Below, one piece after another: positions 21,133 to 32,155 of a stretch of 64,000 nucleotides of DNA. The stretch comes from Shinisaurus crocodilurus (taxonomy: Eukaryota > Chordata > Lepidosauria > Squamata > Shinisauridae). The stretch is taken from assembly GCA_021292165.1 (NCBI GenBank), contig JAHFWL010000192.1, positions 62,001-126,000 on the forward strand, given 5' to 3'. A model generated the notes under the pieces. It saw nothing but the letters and a program-made list of their open reading frames with translations, was not told the origin of the DNA and did no database searches. The position numbers and the translations under genes were made by a program. How positions within the stretch are numbered: the stretch's first letter is position 1; each line of letters opens with the position of its first letter.

Positions 21133-21579
21133 AGGGGCAAAAACCAGTGTTATGCAAGTGGACTTGCACTTGTGCAACAGGAATGTCCTTTCCTGTACTC
21201 CCACCCTGCACAGCCCCCAAATCTGTTCTGGAGGACCTCAACCCTCAAGAGCATATTTGGAGGGTGTACAGGGGTGGGGTGGAGAAGGGGTAATCTGATC
21301 TAGCTGGAGGTGTCCATTCCACTGGCAGGAGGACACAGTTGTATACAACCGTATATATGGTTAAACTTATATGTCTAGTGAGATTTAGAGAAGGCAGGGA
21401 AGGGGTAAACAACATAGGGCAATGTATATTGAACTGGGATTTATTTTGTTAATTTGTTTTCATCAAAATATAGCAAAAGATACATTATGGCTTTGAGACT
21501 TAGCTTTCTTTACTGTAATCTGAGTGCAGAATGTGTTTAATTAACTTTGCATAATTATGATATGTGTTTGAATGGAAAA
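21133..21579. other. No recognised feature
   Basis: Unique-looking sequence. Confidence 0.45.
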
Positions 21580-21673
21580 CTAAGGCTGCAATCCTCTACT
21601 CACTTACCTGGGAGTAAGTCCCATTGAACTCAGTGGGGCTTACTTCTGAGTAGACATGTGATTGCACTGTAGG
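21580..21673. mobile_element. TTAA-type palindromic MITE
   Basis: Starts CTAAGGCTGCAATCC, contains CCTGGGAGTAAGTCCCATTG and TACTTCTGAGTAGACATG, and ends near GATTGCACTG. The left TTAA-like flank is CTAA. Non-coding. Confidence 0.75.
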
Positions 21674-21698
21674 TCTGCAAACAGCAATTATAATACGG

Positions 21699-21719
21699 GA
21701 CCCAGGTTGGGGAAGGCTG
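21699..21719. mobile_element. Right-end fragment of hAT MITE
   Basis: CCCAGGTTGGGGAAGGCTG is the terminal 19 bp of the common hAT MITE. It is directly followed by the target duplication of the MITE at 21727, so the younger element probably landed beside an older remnant. Confidence 0.5.
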
Positions 21720-21726
21720 TCTAGAG

Positions 21727-21845
21727 CAGTGTTCTCCAACCTTGGGTCCCCAGATGTTTTTGGCCTACAACTCCCAGCATGCCCCAGCCGCATGCTGGGA
21801 GTTGTAGGCCAAAAACATCTGAGGACCCAAGGTTGGAGTACATTG
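21727..21845. mobile_element. Palindromic hAT MITE with TSD
   Basis: Begins CAGTGTTCTCCAACC and ends GGTTGGAGTACATTG. Flanks GTCTAGAG and CTCTAGAG match at 7 of 8. The central loop is shorter than in the copy at 1012. Confidence 0.88.
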
Positions 21846-21853
21846 CTCTAGAG

Positions 21854-22651
21854 GCATCTGTAGGATACATAATGCAGGACTGGATGGAGCTTGTTGTGAT
21901 ATAGCAGGCCTGATTCATTCTTATTCCTGAAACAGAAGATGAGGATGAAACTCAAAAGAAGATTTGCAAGAACTGTATCAACCCCTTTCTGTTTTTTAAG
22001 CAAACAATTTAGAATGCAAATGGCTGGTATCCTGCAGTCCTTTTTTTATTTTTAGATTAACCATTACAAGAAGAAAACACAAACCCACATCATTTAGCAC
22101 GATATAATTTCATTTATAATAATACCACAGCAGCCTAATTTAATAAGTATATCTTTAATCTCTCCTCAGCCACATTTTAAGAGGTCTCGCTGTGGGCACA
22201 GTAAGAGTAATGTATAATAAATAGTTCATTGGCTTCCACAGGTAATACTTTTGCCAAGACAGCTGGAGAAAGCCGTGCAGGTTTATCCAACCTTGCACAC
22301 AAGCCCTGAGAGTATTTAGAGAAAATAGCTGTAGGTGATATAGAAATGTACATCATCATAATTAATAAAAATAAAATAATTAATAAACAGATGCAAAACA
22401 AATGATATGCATCAATTTTACTACAAGGAGTAGGCTTTTACAATAAAGAAGACAGAAAAAGAAAAACAGACAGAGACTGAGAGGCAGAGAGAGTGTGTGT
22501 TGTTACATGCATTGGTGTTTGGAACAAAGCCAGAGAAAAACCCACACTACTGGCTCAGGCCCACAGAGCTGGGTCATTGAAATATGCTCCCAGGTGTGTG
22601 GGAGCTAATCATGGATAAGTGACTCCCACATAGCTTGGAGAGCATCTGAAG
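21854..22651. other. No recognised feature
   Basis: AT-rich unique sequence. Confidence 0.45.
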
Positions 22652-22772
22652 CAGTTTTCTTCAACCCAGCACTCTCCAGATAGGTTGGAGTACAATTCCT
22701 ATCATCCCCTATGCTGGCTAGGGGGGAGTTGTAGTCCAACCCACCTGGAGGGCAGCAGGTTAGGGAAGGCTG
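22652..22772. mobile_element. Diverged palindromic hAT MITE
   Basis: Starts CAGTTTTCTTCAACCC and ends CAGGTTAGGGAAGGCTG, with paired arms GGTTGGAGTACAATTCC and GTTGTAGTCCAACC. The TSD is not convincing. Confidence 0.7.
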
Positions 22773-22855
22773 ATCCAAGAGGTATCCAGGGAGTAGGCTG
22801 GAAAGAGGGCATATCTGTACACTCAGCTGTTTGTTCAAAACCCCACTAAAGGGCC

Positions 22856-23062
22856 GTGTCCTGCACTGTGCCTCCGCTCATTCCATCCCACCCATGGGAC
22901 TCGCTGCTAGCACAACAGGATCTAGCGCTTCCAAAAGCAGCCCCAGAAATGAGCAGAAATTCCCATTTCTGGATTGGGACAGGTCAACAGAGCTCCCTCC
23001 TGGTCCATTCCCAGTGTTCCCACTCTTTCCAGATGCTTCAGGAGACATCAGATGAGCCACTC
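22856..23062. mobile_element. GGGCAGTA-type MITE (copy 2, partial)
   Basis: It shares GAAATGAGCAGAAAT, CCCATTTCTGG and GGACAGGTCAACAGAGCTC with copies at 15631 and 30066. The ends are eroded. Confidence 0.5.
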
Positions 23063-23128
23063 AGATTATGCTAGACTACATCGGCCTTTAGAATTCATCC
23101 AGAAATTCAATTTTTATGTTCTTAAGGA

Positions 23129-23172
23129 AGGGCTGTTGTTGTTGTTCTTGTTCTTGTTGTTGTTGTTGTTCT

Positions 23173-23203
<31 letters not shown>

Positions 23204-23204
23204 T
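23129..23204. repeat. (GTT/CTT/GCT)n microsatellite
   Basis: About 76 bp of imperfect triplets. Poly-Leu and poly-Cys frames here are artefacts. Confidence 0.95.
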
Positions 23205-23945
23205 TATAGGGGGTGTTGGTGGAGGGAGCAGACACTGTGATACCTATGCATTTGTCACTGGGGAATTCGAAGGTATCCAATCCAATCTGCAGGATTTTTC
23301 AGAATCGTATTTATTGTACGAAAGTGTTTTCTTTCCAGAGCTCTCACAGAAGGGGGGCTGAACTATAACAGCAACATTTGGATCTCTGCAAGGGGCTGTA
23401 AAAGACAAACAGATGAGTCGTGATTTGCCTGTAATGGAAAACATTACGTTGCCCACAGCCTTCCGAAAATGTTCCTATTCCAATCTGTTATTCTAACTAC
23501 TGTGACCTAATCAGCGAAAACATTAACATCCCATGAAGGCATTTTTGTTAAGCCACAGGATGCTATGTAGGAAGACGCTTGTCTGACTTGGTAAAATCAG
23601 GGGCAAAGCACCTGACTTCACTTGAGACCACAACTGGCCCATGAAGATTACTGTGAAAATCAGATAACACACTCAAGGCTTCACCGTGCAGTAATACCCT
23701 CAAGGTCAAACTACGTATTACATGAGACTCACTCTTTATTTATTTATTTCCTTCCTTCCTTCCTTCAAATAATAGCCACAGGGCCAATGAGGACTGGAAC
23801 TGTGTTATTTGAGGGGGGATTTTAAAAAGCTGCCTTCCCACTCCAGTACCAAGGAAAATCACTCACCTTTTTATAGGGATGTATGGGAAATCCATTTCAG
23901 TTCATGATGGATCAGGATTCCTTCCTGATGTCGCAGACTGAACAT
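23205..23945. other. Unique DNA with TTTA/CCTT tract
   Basis: A short (TTTA)n(CCTT)n run lies near 23735-23766. Nothing else is recognised. Confidence 0.45.
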
Positions 23946-23951
23946 GGGCTT

Positions 23952-24060
23952 CAGAGGTGAGGCTAGGGAGGCCCACTAGAGTTGGAGCCCCAAATCTTTC
24001 ATTTGGAACCCTGAATCTCTGAGAGGGCATCTGCCCCACCAGCATGATGTCCGTTGCCGC
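23952..24060. mobile_element. Left part of hAT related to 8231-8688
   Basis: CAGAGGTGAGGCTAGG, then GGCCCACTAGAG and GGGCATCTGCCCCACCA, follow the order seen at 8231-8330. The right half was not found. Confidence 0.5.
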
Positions 24061-25995
24061 CTTCTTCCTTCCCAGCTGTGTATCGCGAGATGTGTCCAAA
24101 ATCTCACAAGGAGAGCCTGAAACCCTGCAAGAACTGGGAATTGGGTGGATTTGTACGGGGACATACCTCTGAGTATGTCCCTGTCCAAATCCCTGAGATC
24201 CCTCCCAAACCCCCCATTTTAAAGGGACCCAGAGTTTGGCAGCCACCTGTCAGTGAACTGCCAACTCAGTTTCCCTTTAAAAAAGGGGGGGTGCACTTTT
24301 AGCCTTTCCCCAGCCCCTGGAGGGTTGGGAGAAAGCACAAAAGTGGCTCCCATGTGGACACTAAAAGGGGGGTTGAAAAGTTGAGGATCTTGCAGAGAAG
24401 GGGGGAAATCCCTCAAAATACACCCTTCTCAGCCGAAGATCCCTCACAGCTTTGGTTTATCTTGACCGAGCTTCTTCTCCAACCTGTCAAGAGAAACTGG
24501 AAAGGGGGGAAGGTTTTCAACCCTCTGCTGGGCACTGTGCAGGGACAGTACCTGTTGCCCCTGGTCAGCAGGAAACCCCCCCCCCTGCATGGGGCCCCAG
24601 CAGAGGCTTGAAATGCTCCCAGTAGTGCTTCTGCGAATGAGCGCATTTGCACTAATGGGAGTAAAAAAATTAAAAATTGTGCCCATTTGTGGGCACAAAG
24701 AAATTAAACAAAAAAATACTGGACAGCCATAGGGAGCCCTCCAAGATGCCACTGTGGCACTTTGAAGAGGGAGCTGGTGGCTGCCCAAACAGCGATCAGG
24801 ATATCTGGCTGTCGAGCCAGCTATCCTGATCTCAATAATAATAATAATAATAACAACAACAACAACAACAACGATGACAAAACAGCTCAGCTTCATAGAG
24901 GAAAGGGAGAGGGGACTCCTTCATCCTGTGGTGTCCTCTGGGATACCACCTTGAGGACCGAGGGAGAAGTAGCGGGAGGGAGGGAGCGAAGCACCCAGAA
25001 TGAGCCCAATCGTCTGTCAGGCTCATCTTGGGTGCTTTGTGGAACAACCAACCTGTCATGGCAAAACACCACGATGGGTTGTCATGACATGTGAGGGACA
25101 GTCAATCCCATATTCACTCCCCCCCCACACTCTGGGCAGAAAACATGGCATTGCTGTCATCCTCTGTGTCAGAGGAGGAACCGCCAGCAGGAACCGCCAT
25201 CTCCCCAGCCTTGCAGAACTCTTGAGACTACAAAATCCAGCAAGGGCCCCATAACAGTTCAGCCAGCTCCTCTAGAGGTGGTGGAACTGACCACATTACA
25301 GATCATGGCTGCCTACATAAGGTTTCAGTTGGCTCCAGCTTGCTGCTGAGACTCTCCCAGGGCTGAAATATATATATAAATAAATGCCAGTCAGGGCCCT
25401 CGAGTCAATCAGTTATTTCATGAGTAGAATTACACACGTTTCAAACAAATGACCAGTAGGCAAGTTTGGAATGTTCCCAGTTCTACCAATTGAAATTTAC
25501 CACCTTTGGATTCCATCCATCAGTATATAAGACAGGAGTTTCTCACATATAGCCAGCTCTTTGTTTACCATAGCTACAAAATAACCATTTAACAGTTGTT
25601 TGGCAGTCTACCAGCCTGACATTTAAACACTGTAACCTTCTATAGTCCAAGCCAACCAGTAAAAGGTGCCGTTTTTTCTCCCCTTACAATTGACCCTTTA
25701 CCTCTCAGTTCTTGTTTCAAAACAAATGGCACCAACACATTTAACTTTTCCCCCGCAAGTAATAATGGTTTGTTCACAGGGACACACACCAGTGATCAGT
25801 GGCCCAGACAGTGCATGTCTCCAGACAATGTGTGAGTTAAGTGTGTTTTAATGTGTGTTGTGGGCATGTTGAATACTTACGCTACTAGCTGTTACCCATG
25901 GCCTGCATCAGATATAAACCGGCCTTTAGGCTGTGGCTGCACTGTAGAGTCATGCACTTCCATGCTAACTGGAGGAGGAGAAATGAAAACAGGGC
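24061..25995. other. Mostly unique DNA
   Basis: It contains an inverted repeat at 24795-24833 (GATCAGGATA and TATCCTGATC) and an (AAT)n(AAC)n tract at 24833-24873. No gene is recognised. Confidence 0.45.
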
Positions 25996-26003
25996 AATAG
26001 AGG

Positions 26004-26358
26004 CAGGGCCGGCCTCAGGTGCAGGCATGGTCAGGCACTTGCTGAGGGCCCACAACCCAGCAGGGGCCAACTGACAAGAGCCCCCTGGACTTGCTCCTCC
26101 TCTTCTTCATTGCCACCTGCTTGTTCACCTGCCTCTCGCTCTGGCCCAGTCAGTGGTGGGGATGGGAAGGAAGAGCGGTAGATGCCCCGGCCGACTTGCT
26201 CCCTGGCTCTCTGCCTGTCAAGCAAGCAAGTGATGATAAAGAGGGTGGGGAGCAATAGCAGCTGGTGACAATGGCAATGAGAAGGTAGATTCCCTGACAA
26301 AGGGAGCCCATTCAGGGTGTCTTGCTCAAGGGCCTTCAAAAACCTGGAGCTGGCACTG
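26004..26358. mobile_element. Probable hAT element
   Basis: Starts CAGGGCCGGCCTCAGG and ends GGAGCTGGCACTG. Flanks AATAGAGG and GATAGAGA match at 6 of 8. A similar left end (CAGGGCTGGCCC) occurs at 42840. Non-coding. Confidence 0.6.
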
Positions 26359-26814
26359 GATAGAGAAATCATTCCGTGCAAGATAATCCTTTACTCACTC
26401 CAGTCCAGAGGCTTCTTTCTCTTTTGTGCAAACAGCTCTAATAACAATGCAGATGGATGTAGCACACAGTACAGAGCTGCAGGTTAGATGACCATCAAAA
26501 TGCAGCCAAAATGGTATTGACGCGTGAAATAAGCCCTCATCAGCTGCTGCGTGAGCACAGATGACGTAGCGGGATCCCAGCAACGGCGTCAGCTATGGCT
26601 CAATAGCAGCCATTCTGGCTTTGGAGCTTCCCACATGTGCATCCTCCTGTAGCTGTGCTGTGCCAAGCTGCTCATGTCAGGATGGTTGAGGAAGACTCCT
26701 CGTGGACCTCTTGAGGCACATCAGAATACGTTTGGGATGTGGATTGTTCAGTTTCACCTTTTCGAATGGTCATATTTTTTGCTCGATGTTGCTTTATGAA
26801 AGTTTATAACTCTC

Positions 26815-26816
26815 TC

Positions 26817-26842
<26 letters not shown>
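26815..26842. repeat. (TG)n microsatellite
   Basis: About 28 bp of TG dinucleotide next to a SINE tail. Confidence 0.95.
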
Positions 26843-26844
<2 letters not shown>

Positions 26845-26847
<3 letters not shown>

Positions 26848-26975
26848 ATTTATTTATTTATTATACTTATGCCCCGCCTTTTTTCCTGCAAGGAACCCAA
26901 GGCGGCTTACATAATTCTCCTCCTCCTCCTCTCCATTTTATCCTCACAACAACCCTGTGAGGTAGGTTACCCCAC
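26845..26975 (-). mobile_element. Sauria-type SINE 3' half, reverse strand
   Basis: CCCAAGGCGGCTTACATAA, then CATTTTATCCTCACAACAAC and CCTGTGAGGTAGGTTA, are the core and tail of the Sauria SINE read in reverse. The tRNA-like head is missing. Confidence 0.6.
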
Positions 26976-27094
26976 TCCTGCTACTGTTCCCATAATTACA
27001 TATATATATAATACACACACACACTTTGAGATATAAAGCCTTATAAAGTAACTTCAATCTGGAGAGGTGATAGGATATCACATCAACTGCTGCT

Positions 27095-27377
27095 TGTTAT
27101 ATATTTATCCCATTTATATCCCACCATTATAAATTTATCCCATGTATATCTCACTCCTCCTTCCAGGGTATATGGGGTTATCCCACTTTGTGCACACAAC
27201 TGCTTGTAACATAAGCTAGGCTGAGGGAAATGGTGATTGGTCCAAGGACACCTACTGATCATGAATTTGAACTCAGATCCCTTTCTGAGAGAGTAACTCA
27301 GATACTCCACCACAGGCTGGATTTGAACCCTCATCCTACAGCTCTGAATTCCAGTGCCCTAACACCTCAGCAAATAT
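27095..27377 (-). mobile_element. Diverged Sauria-type SINE, reverse strand
   Basis: On the reverse strand a B-box-like GGTTCAAATCC lies near 27321-27331. It is followed by CCTTGGACCAATCACC, CTCAGCCTAGCTTATG and a tail rich in GGGATATAAATGGG. The order head, core, tail fits a near full-length but old Sauria SINE. Confidence 0.5.
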
Positions 27378-28367
27378 GCAGCTACTTTATACTTTTTTTA
27401 AATTAATTCCTATATTGGGTTGGACAACTGTGGGAGATCTGGGGGCCATTTTCACCCCACCCCCCATGGACTGCACAGGGAGGTGGGAAAATTATACTTT
27501 TAAAAAATCACACATTTGCTATTCAAAAAATTCAGCAGCAAGCTGCTCCATAGTACTCAGTAGTGCTAAAAGGGACAAACTCAGCTTATTGGCAAGTTAA
27601 TTTTGTCCCTTTTAGTGTTCCATAGCCACTATAGAGCACCATTTTGTTTTCTTGTTAGTTTTTTTTTTTTCCCAATCATTTTGGGGTGTCTTGGGCCAGT
27701 GAGGGGGTGCGGGCCTCACCAAGGGTGGCAGGGGCTGCCTGTTGTCCACACGTGCCCTATATAAAGTTTTTAAAAAGAAAAGAAAAGCTGAACGACAGTT
27801 TTTTTATGGCAGCATTTTGCAGTAATAACACTTTCTCATATGTAGTAATAAGGATTAGTTATGAGGGTTTGTCATATAAAACATGTGGACAACTGTCACT
27901 TCTTGTATATATTGATATACTTTGAAACCACACTTTAAAATGAGAGGCTTGCCAGAATAGCTTAGACCAAACTAAATCATCAGTCCAATTACAAAGATCT
28001 AAGATTCTTTAGAGAATCATATGATCCAACTACAATCATAATTCTAAGCTGGAGAGAATTAAAAGGTACTTCCAGCATTATTATAGCTAGCAAATATCAG
28101 CTGTAGTACAAAAGTAGTAGTTCACTGAAATGCCTCTGGAGGAGTTCCTCTGTGGCCATTACAGCTACTGTACATACCTTCTGGATCTATAGGGCAGCCT
28201 ATACTGTGTGATGGAGGCCAAGACTAAAGCGCTTGCCTATGTTAAGTCATTCACATGCACCCCATAATGTGGACATGCACTTACCATTTGAGCTGGCCCA
28301 TTTGCATGTAGAGTTAGCACACCAGTGACCTGTATGCTGGGCAAATAGACGTAATGACAAAGAGCTT
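27378..28367. other. Unique DNA with one duplicated block
   Basis: The block 27660-27742 (ATTTTGGGGTGTCTTGG, CACCAAGGGTGGCAGGGGC) reappears at 28742-28821. Otherwise nothing is recognised. Confidence 0.45.
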
Positions 28368-28470
28368 GGATCCAGACTTAGTCATGCTTTGGGTAGACCT
28401 ATTGAACTTAAGAGGACTTTAGTTAGTAATGATGACTAACTTCCCCCATTGATTCAATGGGTCTACTCCA
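28368..28470. mobile_element. Palindromic lizard MITE (GGTAGACC type)
   Basis: GGGTAGACCTATTGAACTTA and GATTCAATGGGTCTACTCC pair as the two arms of a palindromic repeat. One arm is also present in reverse at about 28826-28865. Confidence 0.5.
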
Positions 28471-28501
28471 GGGGGAGGCAACCTGTTGGGGTCGTGGACC
28501 C

Positions 28502-28963
28502 TAGGGTTGTTGAGGAAACCTGCAATTGAATCAAATGAGTTTGGATTTCTATGAATACGACCTGCAGATTCTGCAGTGGACTGGCTTTTTCAAAGTCACA
28601 TGGATTCTGCAAACCAGTTTTTCACTTTGGGTGGGGCGGGGGATTTGTGCTGATGTGAACTTGCATAAATGTGCTAATGCAGATTAGTTAATGCAAATTA
28701 GCACTAATGCGAATTAGTGCAAGTAGAGCAAGTAATGCAAGTTTTCCCCCCCCCAATAATTTTGGGGTATCCTGGGGGCAGTGAGGGGGTGTGGGTCTCA
28801 CCAAGGGTGGCAGGGGCTGCATCATTACTAACTGAAGTCCTCTTAATTTCAATAGGTCTACCCAAGTAGTGCAAGAGATTCTGCTAAAAAAAGAACCAAT
28901 TCCGTCAATGAGCAATTCGTGAAACACAGAAGGAATGGATTTAACAAGATCCGTACAACCCTA
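28502..28963. mobile_element. TAGGG-type hAT element with 8-bp TSD
   Basis: Bounded by TAGGGTTGTTG and GTACAACCCTA. The flanks GTGGACCC (28494-28501) and GTGGACAC (28964-28971) agree at 7 of 8, placing the family in hAT despite the unusual TAGGG start. The interior holds AATGCAAATTAGCAC and GCACTAATGC-like words. It also holds a block shared with 27660-27742. Confidence 0.75.
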
Positions 28964-29123
28964 GTGGACACATTTGGCAATTTGAGAAACTGTCTTGGGC
29001 ACCACCATGAAATGGTTGCTACGGGAGGCACGGCAAAGGGCAAGTAACCTATCCAAAAGACAGAGTACAAGGCAGAGGTGGGGTCTGCACCTCAACACAC
29101 AATTTCCAGCACCAACAGAAACC

Positions 29124-29302
29124 TGGGCCATGGGTAAGCGGTAGAGCACCTGCTTTGCATGCAGAAGGTCCCATGTTCAGTCCACAGCATCTCCAGGTAG
29201 GATGGAAAGATCCCTGTCCTGCCTGAAACCCAGGATAGCCGTTGCCAGTCAGTGTCAACAATACAGGGCTAGATGGACCCATGGTCTGACTCCTATGTTC
29301 CT
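29124..29302 (+). mobile_element. tRNA-Ala-derived SINE (copy 1)
   Basis: GGTAGAGCACCTGC and GGTCCCATGTTCAGTCC are the A- and B-box regions of a tRNA-Ala-like head. They are followed by GCCTGAAACCCAGGATAG and TAGATGGACCCATGGTCTG of the SINE body. The B box is mutated. Full-length but diverged. Confidence 0.8.
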
Positions 29303-29374
29303 AAACCCATTTCACAGCAATCCCAGCCACCAGTAAGGATGTGTGTTAATCTTTTAAAAAGTGGAAGGGGTAGG

Positions 29375-29452
29375 GCACTTTGGTGCCGCCCAAAAAAAAA
29401 AAAATTGTCCAGGGTGCATTGATGCCCATGGGCACCATGTTGCCTATCCCTG
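29375..29452. mobile_element. Right end of a hAT element
   Basis: GGGCACCATGTTGCCTATCC with terminal CCCTG is a common hAT right terminus. The left end is not resolved. Confidence 0.4.
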
Positions 29453-29460
29453 ATCTATTT

Positions 29461-30065
29461 CAAGGATGACTAAATCTGTATCCATCCAACCCAAGGGTTA
29501 AAACCTACTTTCCGAACATAGCTCACCATACTAAATTAATCCAAAAAGGTTGACCATTTACTGTAGCAATTAAAGTGGCAATTCTATAAGCAGGAAATGA
29601 AGCATCTTACAAAAACCTGAAGGAGTCTTAACACCACACTGTTTCCCAAGAAAGCCATTGTGCTGACAAGTAGCATAGTGATCAGAATATGGTGTCCTGG
29701 TTTATCCATTCTACACACACTTTAACATCATGCATATGATGGGTGTATTTCCAGTGTCAGGCTAATAACATTTCACCCCACTTTAGCACTGGATTGCATT
29801 TAGAAACTGAAATTAGGTGCTCACCCTGCCAAAACCAATTTTTCCCCTGTAGCTCATATGAATGTGAACATTACTGTTCCAAACTATCTCTCACTTAAAT
29901 TGCCATTTTAAATCAAACTTCAGCACAAAAGATGCACTCCCACTGAATTGATCTGTTCATAACTCTTTTTTTGTTGTAGCAAATGTTAAAACTCGCCCCA
30001 ACTTACTTCCTCTCCATTTTTGTTGTTCTTCTTCTTGTTCAGCCTCTTTAAAGTGATAGCATAGC
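29461..30065. other. No recognised feature
   Basis: Unique-looking sequence. Confidence 0.45.
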
Positions 30066-30345
30066 ACAACAGGTAGTATTCCGCCAGGTCTCTGCACTCC
30101 TGCCGATTCTATTGCACAAGACAAGAGGGACCCACCATTTGCGCAACAGGGATTGATCAAGCCCTGAAATAAGCAGAAATGCGCATTTCTAGATCGAAAC
30201 AGGTCCATTATGTGAGCTCTGCTAGCCTGCCCCATTCCAGAAACGAGTGTTTCCGTTCATTTCCAGTTCCCATCTGAAACTACTAAATCCCCATTGTGCA
30301 AGCAGAGGTTCCCGCTGGTGCTTGGGCAGCATCGGATACTGCCTA
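30066..30345. mobile_element. GGGCAGTA-type MITE (copy 3)
   Basis: GGTAGTATTCCGCCAGG at the left and CATCGGATACTGCC at the right are inverse ends. The interior has GCAGAAATGCGCATTTCTAG as in the other copies. Confidence 0.55.
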
Positions 30346-31451
30346 CCATCTTTCCTCTTCTCTTTCCATTCTGTTTTTTCCCCCTTATTCAGTCTGAGCC
30401 TGTGAAACCGTTATTGATCTGGAAGGGATGGGTCAGCTTTTTTATGTTTGTACCAGCCCTTTGATAAATACACTAGAGTATAACTCCATACTCAAGCAGT
30501 TCATGATTTGTTAATTATTGCAAGTAATGAGTCTAGAAATGCACTTAATTATACTGATATATAATTTAAAATAACTGAATGAAGCAAATGCTGCTGCAGT
30601 AGCTTGGCTGGAAACTTTGCCAGAGTTTTCTAATATTAATTGGCTCAGCATATGCTTCACATTGCAGAAAGCCAAGGCTCCCGGATAGAAAGTTGTAAAC
30701 CAAAATTCAACATGACAACAGGAGACAGGTTTTCATCCCTTTTAAAGTTGCAGTCATCCATTTTTATGAACCTATTTGTTGTGTTACTCCAAACACATAT
30801 ATCAAGTCATATAGAATTCTGGTATCCACATATAATTTGCATATAAGGGTTTTGTTTTTTTAAAGTTTTTATGATTACTAGGTTTGCAAAATATATGAAA
30901 GTTTACTTATATGGAGGCACTTATTTTAAAATGTTATATATATATATATATATATATATACTGTGTGTATATATACACACACACACTCAAACTTCATCTC
31001 TAGGTTGCCAGCAAAACTTTTCCTCAGAAGGTTCCAAAAGCATAGATATAAAAGAGTGAAGAATAAATTCTGCATTATAAATCTATAGGCTATCAATATA
31101 CATTTTAGTAAAGATTTTTTTAAAAAAAACACCTCATAGCCTGACACTGAGATCTTCTTACTGCAACTGCATATAGACAGATTAGAGATAGAGATAGAGA
31201 TATATACTAGATAACACTATATATATAGGGTTATCTAATAAATTAGTTTTGTAATTTTGGGGCTTACATCTACCTCTCCTTAGACTGACTGGTGAGGCCT
31301 TATTCAGATTTCTTCTGTTTTTAATGTTTCAGTATATTCTTATTTTTTTATCTAAGTTGTTACCATTTCACAAAATATAACAATATTATTTATTACACTA
31401 ATATCTGTTTATGGAAGTTGAATGCAAGATCTCATCAATAAGTTTGCCCAA
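30346..31451. other. AT-rich unique DNA with AT microsatellite
   Basis: An (AT)n tract lies at 30935-30960, followed by mixed AT/AC to 30986. Short GATA-like repeats occur near 31185-31205. No gene is recognised. Confidence 0.5.
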
Positions 31452-31594
31452 TTAAAGGTGCAATCCTATGCAGGTTTAGACAGGAAAAAAGTCCTACAAC
31501 TCCCAGCATGCCCCAGCTAGCCATGCTGGCTGGAGCATGCTGGGAGCTGTAGGGACTTTTTATATATCTAATTGTGCATAGGATTGCACCCTAA
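31452..31594. mobile_element. Hybrid palindromic MITE: TTAA-type arms with hAT-MITE core
   Basis: The outer arms GGTGCAATCCTATGCAGG and GCATAGGATTGCACC, with flanks TTAA and CTAA, belong to the TTAA-type family. The core CCTACAACTCCCAGCATG with its inverse is that of the hAT MITE at 1012. A second copy with the same arrangement is at 52352, so the hybrid itself has been mobile. Confidence 0.8.
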
Positions 31595-31926
31595 AGGCAC
31601 TGCATTGTACATAATTACCCCGAACTAGCAATCTCTTGTGGGTATGCAGATTCTCCAGCATGCCCACAGAGTTTCTCCACGCTATCTACAGAAGGACTTC
31701 CATGTTCAGTTAAATGGATGAGGGATGTTCTATGTGTTCTATCAGTGCACATATTGGGCTTTAGATTGGAGCAAATGGGTCTCTCACGATTTAAGGCATT
31801 GAAAATGTCTCTCTTCCAAATCTTTTTCCAAGAAAAAAAGACAACCATACAGTGGAAATTTACTTACTTAAATTGGCTGTGTATCTGGATGCTGTCACAC
31901 AGCCTCTTATTAGGCAATGAATAATT

Positions 31927-32155
31927 TCATAAGAACATAAGAGCTGTGCTGGATCAGACCAAAGGTCTAGATAGTTCAGCATTCTGTTCCCACTGTGGCC
32001 AGTCAGATGGCTACAGAAAGCCTGTCGACAAGCAGGACATGAGCGCAATAGCAGCCTCCTGCTCATGTTTTCCAGCAATGGGTACTGAGAGATGCATTGC
32101 CTCTGATCCTGGAGGTAATATATAGCCATCATAGCTAGTAGCCATTGATAGCTTT
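31927..32155 (-). repeat. CR1/L2-like LINE 3' end, reverse strand
   Basis: AAGAACATAAGAG, TGGATCAGACCAAAGGTCTA and TCCTGCTCATGTTTTCCAG form the reverse of a reptile LINE-type 3' end with a TTATGTTCTT tail. The expected continuation TTATCCTCCATGAATTT appears only after 32617, so an LTR-like segment interrupts it. Confidence 0.6.
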
